In this document: one piece after another, positions 27,010-35,902 of the stretch
Layout of the letters: each line of letters begins with the position of its first letter
How positions within the stretch are numbered: the first letter of the stretch is position 1
Program-made: the position numbers and the translations under genes
Assembly (NCBI GenBank): GCA_020025955.1
Contig: JAHHRF010000014.1
Span: 1 to 39,223, forward strand
DNA: 39,223 nucleotides
Reading direction: 5' to 3'
Source of the DNA: Sutterella sp.
GTDB lineage: Bacteria; Pseudomonadota; Gammaproteobacteria; Burkholderiales; Burkholderiaceae_F
Notes under the pieces: model-generated
What the model was told of the DNA's origin: nothing
What the model saw: the letters and a program-made list of their open reading frames with translations, nothing else
The model's database searches: none

Positions 27010-28509
27010 TTAACGCGGCGTCTGCTTCGCGGCCTGGCGACCGGCTTCACGACCGAAGGTGATGCAGTCAGCCCCGGCGACGGAACCTAAGCGCACCATC
27101 CCGTGCACACCACCCGTCACTTCACCGGCGGCATACAAGTGGCCGATGGGTTCGAGCTTCGCGTTAAGGACTTCGGCGTTCGGGGTAATGGCCAAGCCAC
27201 CCATGGTGTGGTGGACACGCGGCCAGAGGCGAGCGACGTAGTAGGGCGGCGTCACATTCGGGACCGCATCCTTAAAGATCATGCAATCCAAGTCCGGATC
27301 CTTTTCTAAGTGAGCCTTCACAAAGCCATTCCAACGGTTAAATTGTTCGAGGAAGGCTTCCTTGGGCATCTTGTAGTAGTCCGCAATAGCTTCTGGCGTA
27401 TCAAAGGCCTTGATGGAGCCGTTACCCATAGCGCCGTCCAACGTCTTCTTCGCGACCATCTTATTGGTGTTGACGCTGTCAGCGAGAATGAGCACAGGAT
27501 GCCCCACCTTGATGATGGCGTCAGCACGTTCTTTACGGTTCCCCGTTTCCTTGAAGAAACGCTTACCCGTAGCGGGGTCCACCATTAAGCCGTAGCCGAT
27601 CACGCGTTCGCAGAACTGCGGCACAAAGCCAAAGCCTTCTTCATCGGGCGAGGTCCACGGACCCAACTGGATCCAGTCCATCTGCACGTCGGCTGCGCCC
27701 AACATCTGAGCGGCCTGCAAGCATTCACCCGTGGTGCCTGGCTGGTTCGTACTCGTGAAGCGTTCATCTAAGCGCGGGTCATGCAACTGACGCATCTTCA
27801 CGCCGTTACTGAAGCCGCCCGAGGCGATGATGACACCCTTCTTGACGCGGTAATTCTTCACCGTGCCCGAGTCTTCCTTACCGAACTGGTAGTTTTCCAA
27901 GACCTTCACACCGATGACGGTATTGTCCTTTTCATAGAATTCGAGGACCTTGGTGCGAAGCTGCGGCTTAATGCCTAAGCTTTCCAACTTCTTCAACATC
28001 GGCATGATGATGCCAGCGCCCGAGAGTTCAACCGTCTGGTGAGCGCGCTTCACCGAGTGACCGCCGTGATAGTTGACGCGACCAAACTTGACACCCACGA
28101 AGTCACGGCACCACTTAAAGTTGTCGACACTTTCATCGGCCACTTTACGGGCGAGCTTCGGATGGTTCAGGTAGCCCCCAGCGCGGAGCATGTCTTGATA
28201 GAGGAGGTCAGCACTGTCTTTGATCCCCATCTTTTCCTGCATGTCGGTGCCGGCAGCCGTTAAGTCGCCACCGTTAATGGCGGAGTTACCGCCCGGATAG
28301 GGCATCTTTTCAATTAAGAGGAGGTTCTTTTCCCCTTGAGAAACGGCTTCGAGTGCAGCGGCGAGCCCGGCAAACCCTGTCCCAATCACTAAGACGTTGA
28401 CGGTTTTATCCCAAGACTTGGGTGCTTGTGCCGAGGCGGCCATGGCCGAGGTGGATAAGGCTGCGCCCCCTAAGGCGACAGCAGACAAGAAATTGCGACG
28501 AGTGGTCAT
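27010..28509 (-). CDS. Tat-exported flavoprotein reductase of the fumarate reductase/urocanate reductase family
   Basis: A 499-residue FAD enzyme with no heme domain. The twin-arginine signal is TTRRNFLSAVALGG (residues 2-15), so it is exported folded. FAD motif VIGTGFAGLA at 41-50. Compared by eye with Fcc3: Arg325 for the proton donor, His433-434 (HHTMGG), Arg473 (VRLGS) and His157 are kept. But the stretch after His157 reads QTVELSGAG, not the PTGG-type seen in the first flavoenzyme of this window (HGPAGG), so the substrate probably differs. Electrons must come from a separate cytochrome, not encoded nearby. GGGGAG is eight bases before the ATG. Stands alone, with operator-like repeats upstream. 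Confidence 0.9.
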   Translation of the reverse strand: MTTRRNFLSAVALGGAALSTSAMAASAQAPKSWDKTVNVLVIGTGFAGLAAALEAVSQGEKNLLLIEKMPYPGGNSAINGGDLTAAGTDMQEKMGIKDSADLLYQDMLRAGGYLNHPKLARKVADESVDNFKWCRDFVGVKFGRVNYHGGHSVKRAHQTVELSGAGIIMPMLKKLESLGIKPQLRTKVLEFYEKDNTVIGVKVLENYQFGKEDSGTVKNYRVKKGVIIASGGFSNGVKMRQLHDPRLDERFTSTNQPGTTGECLQAAQMLGAADVQMDWIQLGPWTSPDEEGFGFVPQFCERVIGYGLMVDPATGKRFFKETGNRKERADAIIKVGHPVLILADSVNTNKMVAKKTLDGAMGNGSIKAFDTPEAIADYYKMPKEAFLEQFNRWNGFVKAHLEKDPDLDCMIFKDAVPNVTPPYYVARLWPRVHHTMGGLAITPNAEVLNAKLEPIGHLYAAGEVTGGVHGMVRLGSVAGADCITFGREAGRQAAKQTPR

Positions 28510-28578
28510 ATGAATACTCCCCTTTTTCTTTAGCGCGACCTAGGAATAGCGATAGGCGGTCGCGAATCCTGATGTGAA

Positions 28579-28648
28579 GCGGGCAAACACTGTGTAAACG
28601 GTCCTGAGTTTGCCCCTCAAGATTATTGTCGGAAGTCGTTCAGACGCT
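28579..28648 (-). promoter_or_regulatory. Operator-like region upstream of the Tat flavoreductase
   Basis: Perfect 8-base inverted arms GGGCAAAC (28581-28588) and GTTTGCCC (28608-28615) are 19 bases apart. A minus-strand -35-like TTGAGG overlaps the far arm. CAAGATTATTGTCG (28618-28631) and GCGGGCAAA (28579-28587) both recur upstream of ansB, the latter at the same distance (70 bases) from the start codon. Confidence 0.45.
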
Positions 28649-28734
28649 GTCTGTCGTGTAAAGCACACTTTTCTTGAAAACCCTTACGGTCTTGGGATTA
28701 CTCCTAATTCAAGAAGAGGCTGAGCTTCCTTCTC

Positions 28735-29607
28735 TCAGAGGGTATTCGATTGGGTGAGCTTCCAAAGCTCCAATGCCTTTACCCAGAAGACGTCAAGGGA
28801 ATCCGCCCCAATTTTGGGAAGCCCTAAACGGGTCGCGGCCCGCTCTAATTCCCCCAACAAGTCGTCGGGGTTTAAGGGGGTAGCGCCACTTTGTTTGGAG
28901 AGCTTTTGCCCTTCGTCGTTCAATACCAACGGGACGTGATAGTACGTGGGGCGCGGTGCCTTTAAGGCGTCGTAGAGGAGCAATTGGCGCGGGGTGTTAT
29001 CGAGCAAATCTTGCCCGCGCACAATGTGGGTGATGTTGGAGGCAATGTCGTCCACAACGACCGCTAATTGGTACGCCCAAAACCCGTCGGCCCGTTTTAA
29101 GACAAAGTCCCCGACGTCGCGTTCCACGTTTTGATGGAATTCCCCACAGACGCGATCGGTAAACGTCGTCACCGTGTCGTGCGTACGAAAGCGCCAGGCG
29201 CGTACGTGACCGTGTACGCCCTCTCGACATGTCCCAGGATAGACCCCTTGGGGGAGCCCCAGCGCGACGCTCGCCTCTTGGATGGCTTTTCTTGAGCATC
29301 CGCAGCCGTAGGCAAAGCCCTGCGCTTTGAGTGTCTCTAACGCTGCCTCATAGGCCTCATAGCGGTCGTGCTGATAGAGGATGGGCTCATCCGACACAAA
29401 GCCCATCCGGTCGAGGGTGGCGAGGATGTGCTCGGTCGCCCCTTTCATCTCTCGCGGCGGATCAATGTCTTCAATACGAATCAACCACGTCCCGTCGTGA
29501 CTTAACGCGTCGAGTCGGCTCGCTAAAGCCGTCACTAAACTGCCCGCATGCAAAAGACCCGTCGGAGACGGAGCAAAGCGGCCGCGGTAAGAAAGAGGGG
29601 AGGTCAT
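28735..29607 (-). CDS. gluQ: Glutamyl-Q tRNA(Asp) synthetase
   Basis: Glutamylates queuosine at the wobble base of tRNA-Asp. It looks like the catalytic half of GluRS without the anticodon-binding domain, 290 residues. FAPSPTGLLHAGSL holds the HIGH-like motif (His20), a zinc site is visible in YGCGCSRKA and GTCREG, and KLSKQSG replaces KMSKS, all typical of GluQ-RS. ATG was chosen over an in-frame TTG three codons earlier; no clear Shine-Dalgarno. It lies downstream of rne on the same strand, but the rne terminator stands between them. Confidence 0.93.
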   Translation of the reverse strand: MTSPLSYRGRFAPSPTGLLHAGSLVTALASRLDALSHDGTWLIRIEDIDPPREMKGATEHILATLDRMGFVSDEPILYQHDRYEAYEAALETLKAQGFAYGCGCSRKAIQEASVALGLPQGVYPGTCREGVHGHVRAWRFRTHDTVTTFTDRVCGEFHQNVERDVGDFVLKRADGFWAYQLAVVVDDIASNITHIVRGQDLLDNTPRQLLLYDALKAPRPTYYHVPLVLNDEGQKLSKQSGATPLNPDDLLGELERAATRLGLPKIGADSLDVFWVKALELWKLTQSNTL

Positions 29608-29660
29608 AGGAGTCAAGCGAGAAAAGAAAACGAAAGGGGAACTCTTATTTTACTCGTCAC

Positions 29661-29708
29661 CCAAAGAAAAACGGCCCGCTTCTCTTTTGCTTCGAGAAAC
29701 GAGCCGTT
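29661..29708 (-). terminator. Rho-independent terminator of rne
   Basis: Stem AACGGC / GCCGTT with an internal loop and a second five-pair stem TTCTC/GAGAA, followed on the minus strand by TTTTTCTTT, 16 bases past the rne stop. Confidence 0.75.
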
Positions 29709-29724
29709 CTTTAGGGCGCTAGCC

Positions 29725-32700
29725 TTACTTCACGGTTTCCACCTGAATGAGCGCTTCGTCAGCGATGCTCGCGACTTCACGCTTGGCGCGACCCGGCCAC
29801 ACGGGCGGAACCACCACGATGGGCTGAACCAAATCGGCCTGGGTTTCGACCTGCTCTAAAGGACCTTCGTCCTCGTGAGCACGTTCTACCTTAGCGCGAC
29901 CCGGCTGGACCACGACGGGGTAGGTCGTTACCGTACCGAATTCCGGGTTGGTGTGCACTTGCGTGAGCACTTCACCCGTGACGTCCACCATGGGAGCGTC
30001 TTCCGTCGGGGCTTCCACCTTGGGCGCTTCCACCTTCGGTTCTTCAACCTTGGGCTCTTCAGCGTTGGCCTTCACGGCTTCCTGCGGGAGACCCAAGATG
30101 GCTTCCGGCGTGATGAGCGTTAAGGCATGGCTATCCGCGTCGTTAATGCTACGCGCATAGATTTCTTCCATGTCGAACTGGGCTTCAGCCACGGCCGTCG
30201 GCACCGCAAAGGTTTCCAACAACGTCAACCACGGGGTGTTGGGCTGCGTCGGGAAGCGAGCGGAGAGTTCGCGGGAGCGAGCCACCCAGTAAAGTTCCAC
30301 CGACTTTTCAACGAGGATCTTAAGATCCAACGCCTTCACGTCGAAGGGATACTTCTCGTCGGACACCGCTTCCGGATGCCACTTCAAGAGCTTTTCAGCC
30401 ACGGCCGGCAAGAGCGCCGCAAAGGCACGCAACACCGACAACTGAGCCGTCTTAAAGCCTAAACGTTCAGCATGGAACTGTAAGTTCCCCATCATGGCGC
30501 GGAAACGCGCCGTGTTGGTCGAGAGCGCCCAGTAGATCGGGGGCTCTTGCATGATGACCGTGACCATGGAGGCGAAGAAGAAGTGCGTGGCGACATCCGC
30601 CGGCAACTCACGACCTGCCCAATCGGCTTCACGAACGCTCGGCATTAAACGAGCCATCTGACCGATCTGCCATTCTTTGCGCTTGGCCTTGGGGTGCTTA
30701 CGCTTCAAGGTTTCAAACGTTTCGTTGGTGTTAACCGTTAAAACGTAGATGTTGCCTTCTAACGCATCACCGTTAACTAAGTGAGCTAAGCCCACCACGT
30801 CAGCCTGCGGGGCCTGAGCAAAGTTGACGGGATCAAAGTCGATCGCATCAAACATGGCTAAGCTCAAGTAGTCCGTGTTGCCGAAGTTGTTGGCGATTAA
30901 ACGCTTACGATTCACCATGGCGTAGGCACGAAGCACGGCCACGTAGAATTCGTTCACATCCAACCCGCCTTCGGGTTCGGCTTCAGTGCCAGCCGCCACC
31001 GGCACGCTCTTTAAGAACGTGTCAGCTGCCGGGCGCAACGCTGCCACAAAGGCACGGTTCAAGCGCCAGTGGTTGACGTCTAAGCCATTCTTCCAGAAGG
31101 TGTACTCCAAGGCACGCAACACGTGCTCGAAGCGGGCACGGTCAAAGCGAGCGACCCAGACCATCCAGTCGTTTTCAAGCCAGTACTGCACCATGTAGTT
31201 CTGGAGCATTTCGAAGTGCGTCGGTTCTTTCTCCGCGACTTCAGGCTTTTCTTCCGCCTTGGCGATCGGGGTGGGGGCAGCCGTTAAGCCTTCGCTCACC
31301 ACACCGCTCACGGCCTGCGCTAAGGGACGCATCGTGGGCTTTAAGGGTTCCTGACGAACCTTTAAGACGCCCTTCTTGGCCTTTTCCTTCTTTTGCTGGG
31401 CACGACGACCGCGGCGCGATTGCGCTTCCATTTCGTCGGCGACCATGCGGGAGGCAAAGAGTTCGATCGTGTCTTCAGGTTTCGCCTTTTTCTTCTTAGG
31501 CGCTTCCTTCGGAGCGACGACGTCCTGCTTCGGGGCGTTAACCGTTTCGACCTGTTCGAGCACTTCCTCAACGTCGTCACGCTTCGTGGACTTCACGGCG
31601 CGACCTAAGTTTTCGGGGGCACGATAGGCGTCAGCAACAGCCTTTTCGTCAGCCGTGGTTTCCACCTGAACGAGTTCAGAGGCGGTTTCCACCGGCTTTT
31701 CTGCCTTGGGCTGCGCCTTGGGCTTTTCAGCCTTCGGTTGAGCCTTCGGGGCGTCTTCCTGGACGGAGGCCACTTCAACGGATTCGACCTGCACTAAAGC
31801 CTCTTCCGCCTTGGGGGCGTCGTCAGCCTTGGGGGCGTCTTCCGTCTTTTCAACAGAGGCGTCCTGAGCGGCACCTTGCGCGTCGTCCTTCTTGGGGTTA
31901 CGACGGCGACGACGGGGGCGACGGCGACGGTTTTCACCGTTGTCTTCGTCCTGGGTGTCAGCAGCAGGGGCGTCCGTCTTCTGAGCCTGACCCTCTTCGG
32001 TCTTTTCAACCTTGGGGGCGTCAGCCTTTTCAGCCTTTTCGACCTTGGCGGGCTTTTCAGCCTTTTCAGCCTTCTCGGTCTTTTCAACCTTCTCGGCCTT
32101 GTCCGTCTTCACGTCGTCCGTGGACTCTTGCGCGTCGGTGCGACGGCGACGGGTACGGCGACGGGACTTGCCTTGGTTTTCGTCTTCAGCCTTGGCGTCC
32201 TTCTTGGGCGCGGGCTTCTTGGACTTTTCTTCCTTGGCTTCATCCTTGTCAGCGTCACCCTTGGCGTGCTTGTCGTTACGACGGCGATCGTTACGGGGGT
32301 TACGGCGCTTACCACCACGGCCCTTGTTGCGGCCCTTGGCGTTGTCGTCGTCCTTCTTTTTCTTGTCGTCTTCAGCGGGCTTTTCGTCCTTGTCGTCGCC
32401 AAAGAAGAAGCTCATTAAGCGGCTGAAGAAACCCTTCTTAGCAGGGGCTTCGGGCTTGGCTTCCGGCGCACGCTTGGCGTTGGTCTTCTCTTCAGCCTTG
32501 GCTTCCACCGGCGCGGGCGGGGCATCAGGCAGAACGTTCTTTAAGACCGGCACCTGGCGCGGACGCTGGGGCTTATCTTCCTGGTTACGGTTCTGGCTGT
32601 AAGGATCGTCAGAATGGGTCGTATCGATATCTTCCACGCGCTTGTAGCTGGAGATTTCGCTATCAAACTTGTCGTCGTCTTCACGCACACGTTCCACCTT

Positions 32701-34233
32701 GAAGTGGGGCGTTTCTAAGTGCGGATTCGGCACCAAGAGGATGTGAACCTGATGGCGGCTTTCAAGCTTGGTGATGTCGTTACGCTTTTCATTTAACAAG
32801 TACGTGGCCACATCGACCGGTACCTGAGCCACGACGGAGCCCGTGCGTTCCTTCAAGGCTTCTTCCTGGAGGATACGAAGGACCTGCAAGGCGCAGCTTT
32901 CCGTGTCACGGATCACACCCACACCCATACAACGGGGGCACGTGATGTGGTTGCCTTCCGAGAGGCTCGGGCGCAAACGCTGACGGGACAATTCCATCAA
33001 GCCGAAGCGGCTGATCTTGCCCATCTGCACGCGAGCGCGGTCATAGTGAAGGGCGTCCTTCAAACGCTGTTCAACGGCACGCTGATTCTTGTTGTCGAGC
33101 ATGTCGATGAAGTCGATCACGATCAAACCACCCAAGTCACGCAAACGCATCTGGCGAGCGACTTCGTCGGCCGCTTCGCAGTTGGTGCGGAAGGCCGTTT
33201 CTTCAATGTCGGAGCCACGCGTAGCACGAGCGGAGTTGACGTCAATGGCCACCAACGCTTCCGTGTGGTCAATCACGATGGCGCCACCCGAGGGCAGGGG
33301 AACCGTACGCGAGTACGCGGTTTCTAACTGGTGCTCAATCTGGAAACGCGTAAAGATAGGAATATCTTCACGGTAGCGCTTCACGCGATTAATCATGTCC
33401 GGCATGACGTGCGCCATGAACTGGCGAGCCTGGTCATAGATTTCATCCGTGTCGACCAAGATTTCCTTGATTTCGGCATGGAAGTAGTCGCGAATGGCAC
33501 GAACGACGAGGTTCGATTCTTCCACAATCAAGAAGGGCGCCGGGTTGGCACGCTTCAAGGGACGGTTGTTCTTGATGGATTCGGCGACTAAGGTGACGGT
33601 CTTCTGGCCGTTCACTTCTTCAACGAATTCGTACTGGGGACGGGCCGCGTTGTCGATCGCTTTCCAGAGCTTCAAGAGGTAATTCAAGTCCCACTGGAGT
33701 TCTTCCGTGGTGCGACCGATACCGGCGGTACGCGCAATGGTGCTCATCCCGTGCGGGACTTCGAGCTTATCCATGGCTTCGCGCAACTCTTGACGTTCTT
33801 CGCCTTCAACACGGCGAGAAACGCCACCCCCACGGGGGTTGTTGGGCATTAAGACGAGGTAGCGACCGGCAAGGCTCACGTAGGTGGTGAGCGCAGCGCC
33901 CTTGTTACCACGTTCTTCCTTTTCCACCTGGACGATCAGTTCCTGACCTTCGCTAACGGCTTCACGGATGGACGTGTTACGGGGATCGACACCGTCCTTA
34001 AAGTAGGCGCGGGAGATTTCTTTGAAGGGCAAGAAGCCGTGACGTTCTTCGCCGTAGTTGACGAAGCAGGCTTCAAGACTGGGTTCCACACGGGTGATAA
34101 CACCCTTGTAGATGTTGGATTTGCGGGCCTCGCGGCCAGCCGTTTCAATGTCGATGTCAATGAGCTTTTGCCCATCAACGATACCGACACGCGTTTCTTC
34201 CGCGTGTGTGGCATTGAATAGCATGCGTTTCAT
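29725..34233 (-). CDS. rne: Ribonuclease E, unusually long, with an extra C-terminal block
   Basis: The essential endoribonuclease and degradosome scaffold. It opens MKRMLFNATHAEETRV as in E. coli. The S1 domain, catalytic Asp331 (AIDVNSARAT) and Asp374 (VIDFIDM), and the zinc link Cys432-P-R-Cys435 match E. coli D303, D346, C404 and C407, with a constant shift of 28 caused by an insertion near 195-225. After about residue 540 comes a disordered Lys/Glu/Ala and Arg-rich scaffold. It includes a likely membrane-binding helix GFFSRLMSFFFGD (601-613) and Arg-rich RNA-binding patches. Unusually, residues about 1005-1385 read as a folded, Trp-rich domain I do not recognise. Six L-x-Q-V-E-T-like motifs lie at 813, 854, 892, 1423, 1459 and 1495. 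E. coli RNase E has 1061 residues; this has 1502. Confidence 0.95.
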   Translation of the reverse strand: MKRMLFNATHAEETRVGIVDGQKLIDIDIETAGREARKSNIYKGVITRVEPSLEACFVNYGEERHGFLPFKEISRAYFKDGVDPRNTSIREAVSEGQELIVQVEKEERGNKGAALTTYVSLAGRYLVLMPNNPRGGGVSRRVEGEERQELREAMDKLEVPHGMSTIARTAGIGRTTEELQWDLNYLLKLWKAIDNAARPQYEFVEEVNGQKTVTLVAESIKNNRPLKRANPAPFLIVEESNLVVRAIRDYFHAEIKEILVDTDEIYDQARQFMAHVMPDMINRVKRYREDIPIFTRFQIEHQLETAYSRTVPLPSGGAIVIDHTEALVAIDVNSARATRGSDIEETAFRTNCEAADEVARQMRLRDLGGLIVIDFIDMLDNKNQRAVEQRLKDALHYDRARVQMGKISRFGLMELSRQRLRPSLSEGNHITCPRCMGVGVIRDTESCALQVLRILQEEALKERTGSVVAQVPVDVATYLLNEKRNDITKLESRHQVHILLVPNPHLETPHFKVERVREDDDKFDSEISSYKRVEDIDTTHSDDPYSQNRNQEDKPQRPRQVPVLKNVLPDAPPAPVEAKAEEKTNAKRAPEAKPEAPAKKGFFSRLMSFFFGDDKDEKPAEDDKKKKDDDNAKGRNKGRGGKRRNPRNDRRRNDKHAKGDADKDEAKEEKSKKPAPKKDAKAEDENQGKSRRRTRRRRTDAQESTDDVKTDKAEKVEKTEKAEKAEKPAKVEKAEKADAPKVEKTEEGQAQKTDAPAADTQDEDNGENRRRRPRRRRRNPKKDDAQGAAQDASVEKTEDAPKADDAPKAEEALVQVESVEVASVQEDAPKAQPKAEKPKAQPKAEKPVETASELVQVETTADEKAVADAYRAPENLGRAVKSTKRDDVEEVLEQVETVNAPKQDVVAPKEAPKKKKAKPEDTIELFASRMVADEMEAQSRRGRRAQQKKEKAKKGVLKVRQEPLKPTMRPLAQAVSGVVSEGLTAAPTPIAKAEEKPEVAEKEPTHFEMLQNYMVQYWLENDWMVWVARFDRARFEHVLRALEYTFWKNGLDVNHWRLNRAFVAALRPAADTFLKSVPVAAGTEAEPEGGLDVNEFYVAVLRAYAMVNRKRLIANNFGNTDYLSLAMFDAIDFDPVNFAQAPQADVVGLAHLVNGDALEGNIYVLTVNTNETFETLKRKHPKAKRKEWQIGQMARLMPSVREADWAGRELPADVATHFFFASMVTVIMQEPPIYWALSTNTARFRAMMGNLQFHAERLGFKTAQLSVLRAFAALLPAVAEKLLKWHPEAVSDEKYPFDVKALDLKILVEKSVELYWVARSRELSARFPTQPNTPWLTLLETFAVPTAVAEAQFDMEEIYARSINDADSHALTLITPEAILGLPQEAVKANAEEPKVEEPKVEAPKVEAPTEDAPMVDVTGEVLTQVHTNPEFGTVTTYPVVVQPGRAKVERAHEDEGPLEQVETQADLVQPIVVVPPVWPGRAKREVASIADEALIQVETVK

Positions 34234-35902
34234 GGTGTAGGCACTCCACTGCCACTGTCGCGGGCAGAAAGGGCGTGCCGAGAAACGAATGTCTTAAGGC
34301 GCAATGGTGCGCGAACGGGAACGGTTGGGAACAGTGTTTTGTCCGTCGTTACCTCGTCTCCTTACGGTTAGCGTAAGGGCTTAAGGGTCGCGTTTTTGTG
34401 TTTGACTTTCGAGCAATGGAAGGGGGCTCAACGGGAGATTCAACTCACGTGAGGCGCTCTACGCATCCAGAAAGGGGTGAACGACGTGGGACTGGATTTC
34501 GTTTCGAACGCTAGGGTGGCGTATGGGCTGGGGCGCAGATCGATTGCTTTTGAGTTCTTTTTCTTTCATCCCAGTCCAATAGTGGTTGGGGTGTGTCGGG
34601 ACGTGCGTCAAACCGTGAGGACGTTACAGAAGGGTTCAATCCCGTTTGCGGCCTCACGTCTGCGCTACGTCACCAGTGGGGAGAGACACAACGAAGGCGC
34701 ACGAAGACTGTTGGATCTTGATGCGTTTCGGGCTCAATCCCTCACAGGAAAGCCAAGAGAGAAACCGCTTAAAAGTTTCGTCATCCGGGCTTAGCGAATG
34801 AAAGAACAAATTGTCAAAAGGCTCAGTTCAAGGAAAGTGTTCCGTTGGACTGATAGGTAAATCGGTTGTGCCACGAGTCCCCAATGCCGCAGCCAAAGCG
34901 TACGGGTTGGAATCAAGTCGTGTCGTTAACTTTGTTGCTGATAAGTGAAGCGAAAGGGGCTAAGGGGATCCTAATTTTTACTTGCCTCGGGAATCGAAAG
35001 TGAAGGGGGACGTGCGGCCTCCTTTCGTCGGTTTCTCATACCCATGGGGCTCCTTCTCTATGGTCTAGGGAGCGCCGTCACGGGGAGTGTCGACTGTTGG
35101 GACGCGGGCACGTCGCCTGTCCTTTTTTCGATTTGAGGGTTCAGAAAAAGGGTCCTTAGCGCGATCGAGGGCTCGTCTTCTTTTTCAACGAGACCTTCAA
35201 GGACCTCAAGCTCACTGACAGCTCGAAAGTAAATTGTTAAAAAACGAAATTCTGTTTATCGGCAACAGTCTAGCGTGCCAAACGCTAAAGACTGCTTGCA
35301 CCGACGGTGAGCTCATTCGGTAACGGACTCGCGTCATTTTTATCCTGTCGCCATTCGATTGGGGGGAGGCACGCTAGAGCTCGGTCTCGTGACAAAGGGG
35401 CGTATTAAATTCACAGCCTTACTGCCTCCAACGCACAAAAGTCGTGAGGCGCCAAACGGTGTCGGGGGGTCGGAGGCTTGTGAGCACTCGACGCTTTCGG
35501 CCCCAGAGGCACCGTAACCGAGGGACGTCGGACGGAATACGGCATCGTCCACGTGTCGGGGAAAGAGCGAACTCTTTCACTTTCAATCATCTTCAGGTTG
35601 TGGCCCGTCTTTGTCAGGACGGTCTTCGCTTAGGGCTCTGACCCAGCGCAGGAAAAAACGAGCGGTTGTGTTACCCAGTGAGGCAACGCCGATGCGTTCT
35701 TAAGGGCAAACGCTTTTTTCGTGAACACGTCTGCAAAAAAATCTGTGTCGTGGGACAATGCGTCCTACCAAAGAGTGGCCTTGAGGGCTTCTCTAGAGCG
35801 ACGAAATCAACGCGGTTTCGCCCACGAATTTCACACGGTGACGTGTCGGGGAGAAAAGTCTCGAAACGAACGCGTCCACATGTAAACACCTCATTATAGA
35901 CG
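34234..35902. other. 1.67-kb region without a convincing gene between rne and rluC
   Basis: Holds the 5' leader of rne, with hairpin CTTACG-CTAAC-CGTAAG (34361-34377, minus strand); in E. coli such leader hairpins let RNase E control its own mRNA. Further right are hairpins at 35262-35299 (14 pairs with bulges), GAAAGAG-CGAA-CTCTTTC (35561-35578) and CCGTC...GACGG (35605-35622). A GTG-started frame at 34477-34794 (105 codons) has no recognisable motifs. Base use differs from the coding regions: no steady third-position bias. It may encode one or more small RNAs or very long leaders. Confidence 0.55.

Noticed and set aside
31876..32418. Open frame opposite the rne tail with a Leu/Val-rich, membrane-like translation
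   Set aside because: It is the complement of the Lys/Glu/Arg repeats of RNase E; low complexity explains it.
34801..35340. Decayed gene in the rne-rluC gap
   Set aside because: No frame in either direction resembles a known protein, even allowing for frameshifts, as far as can be read by eye.
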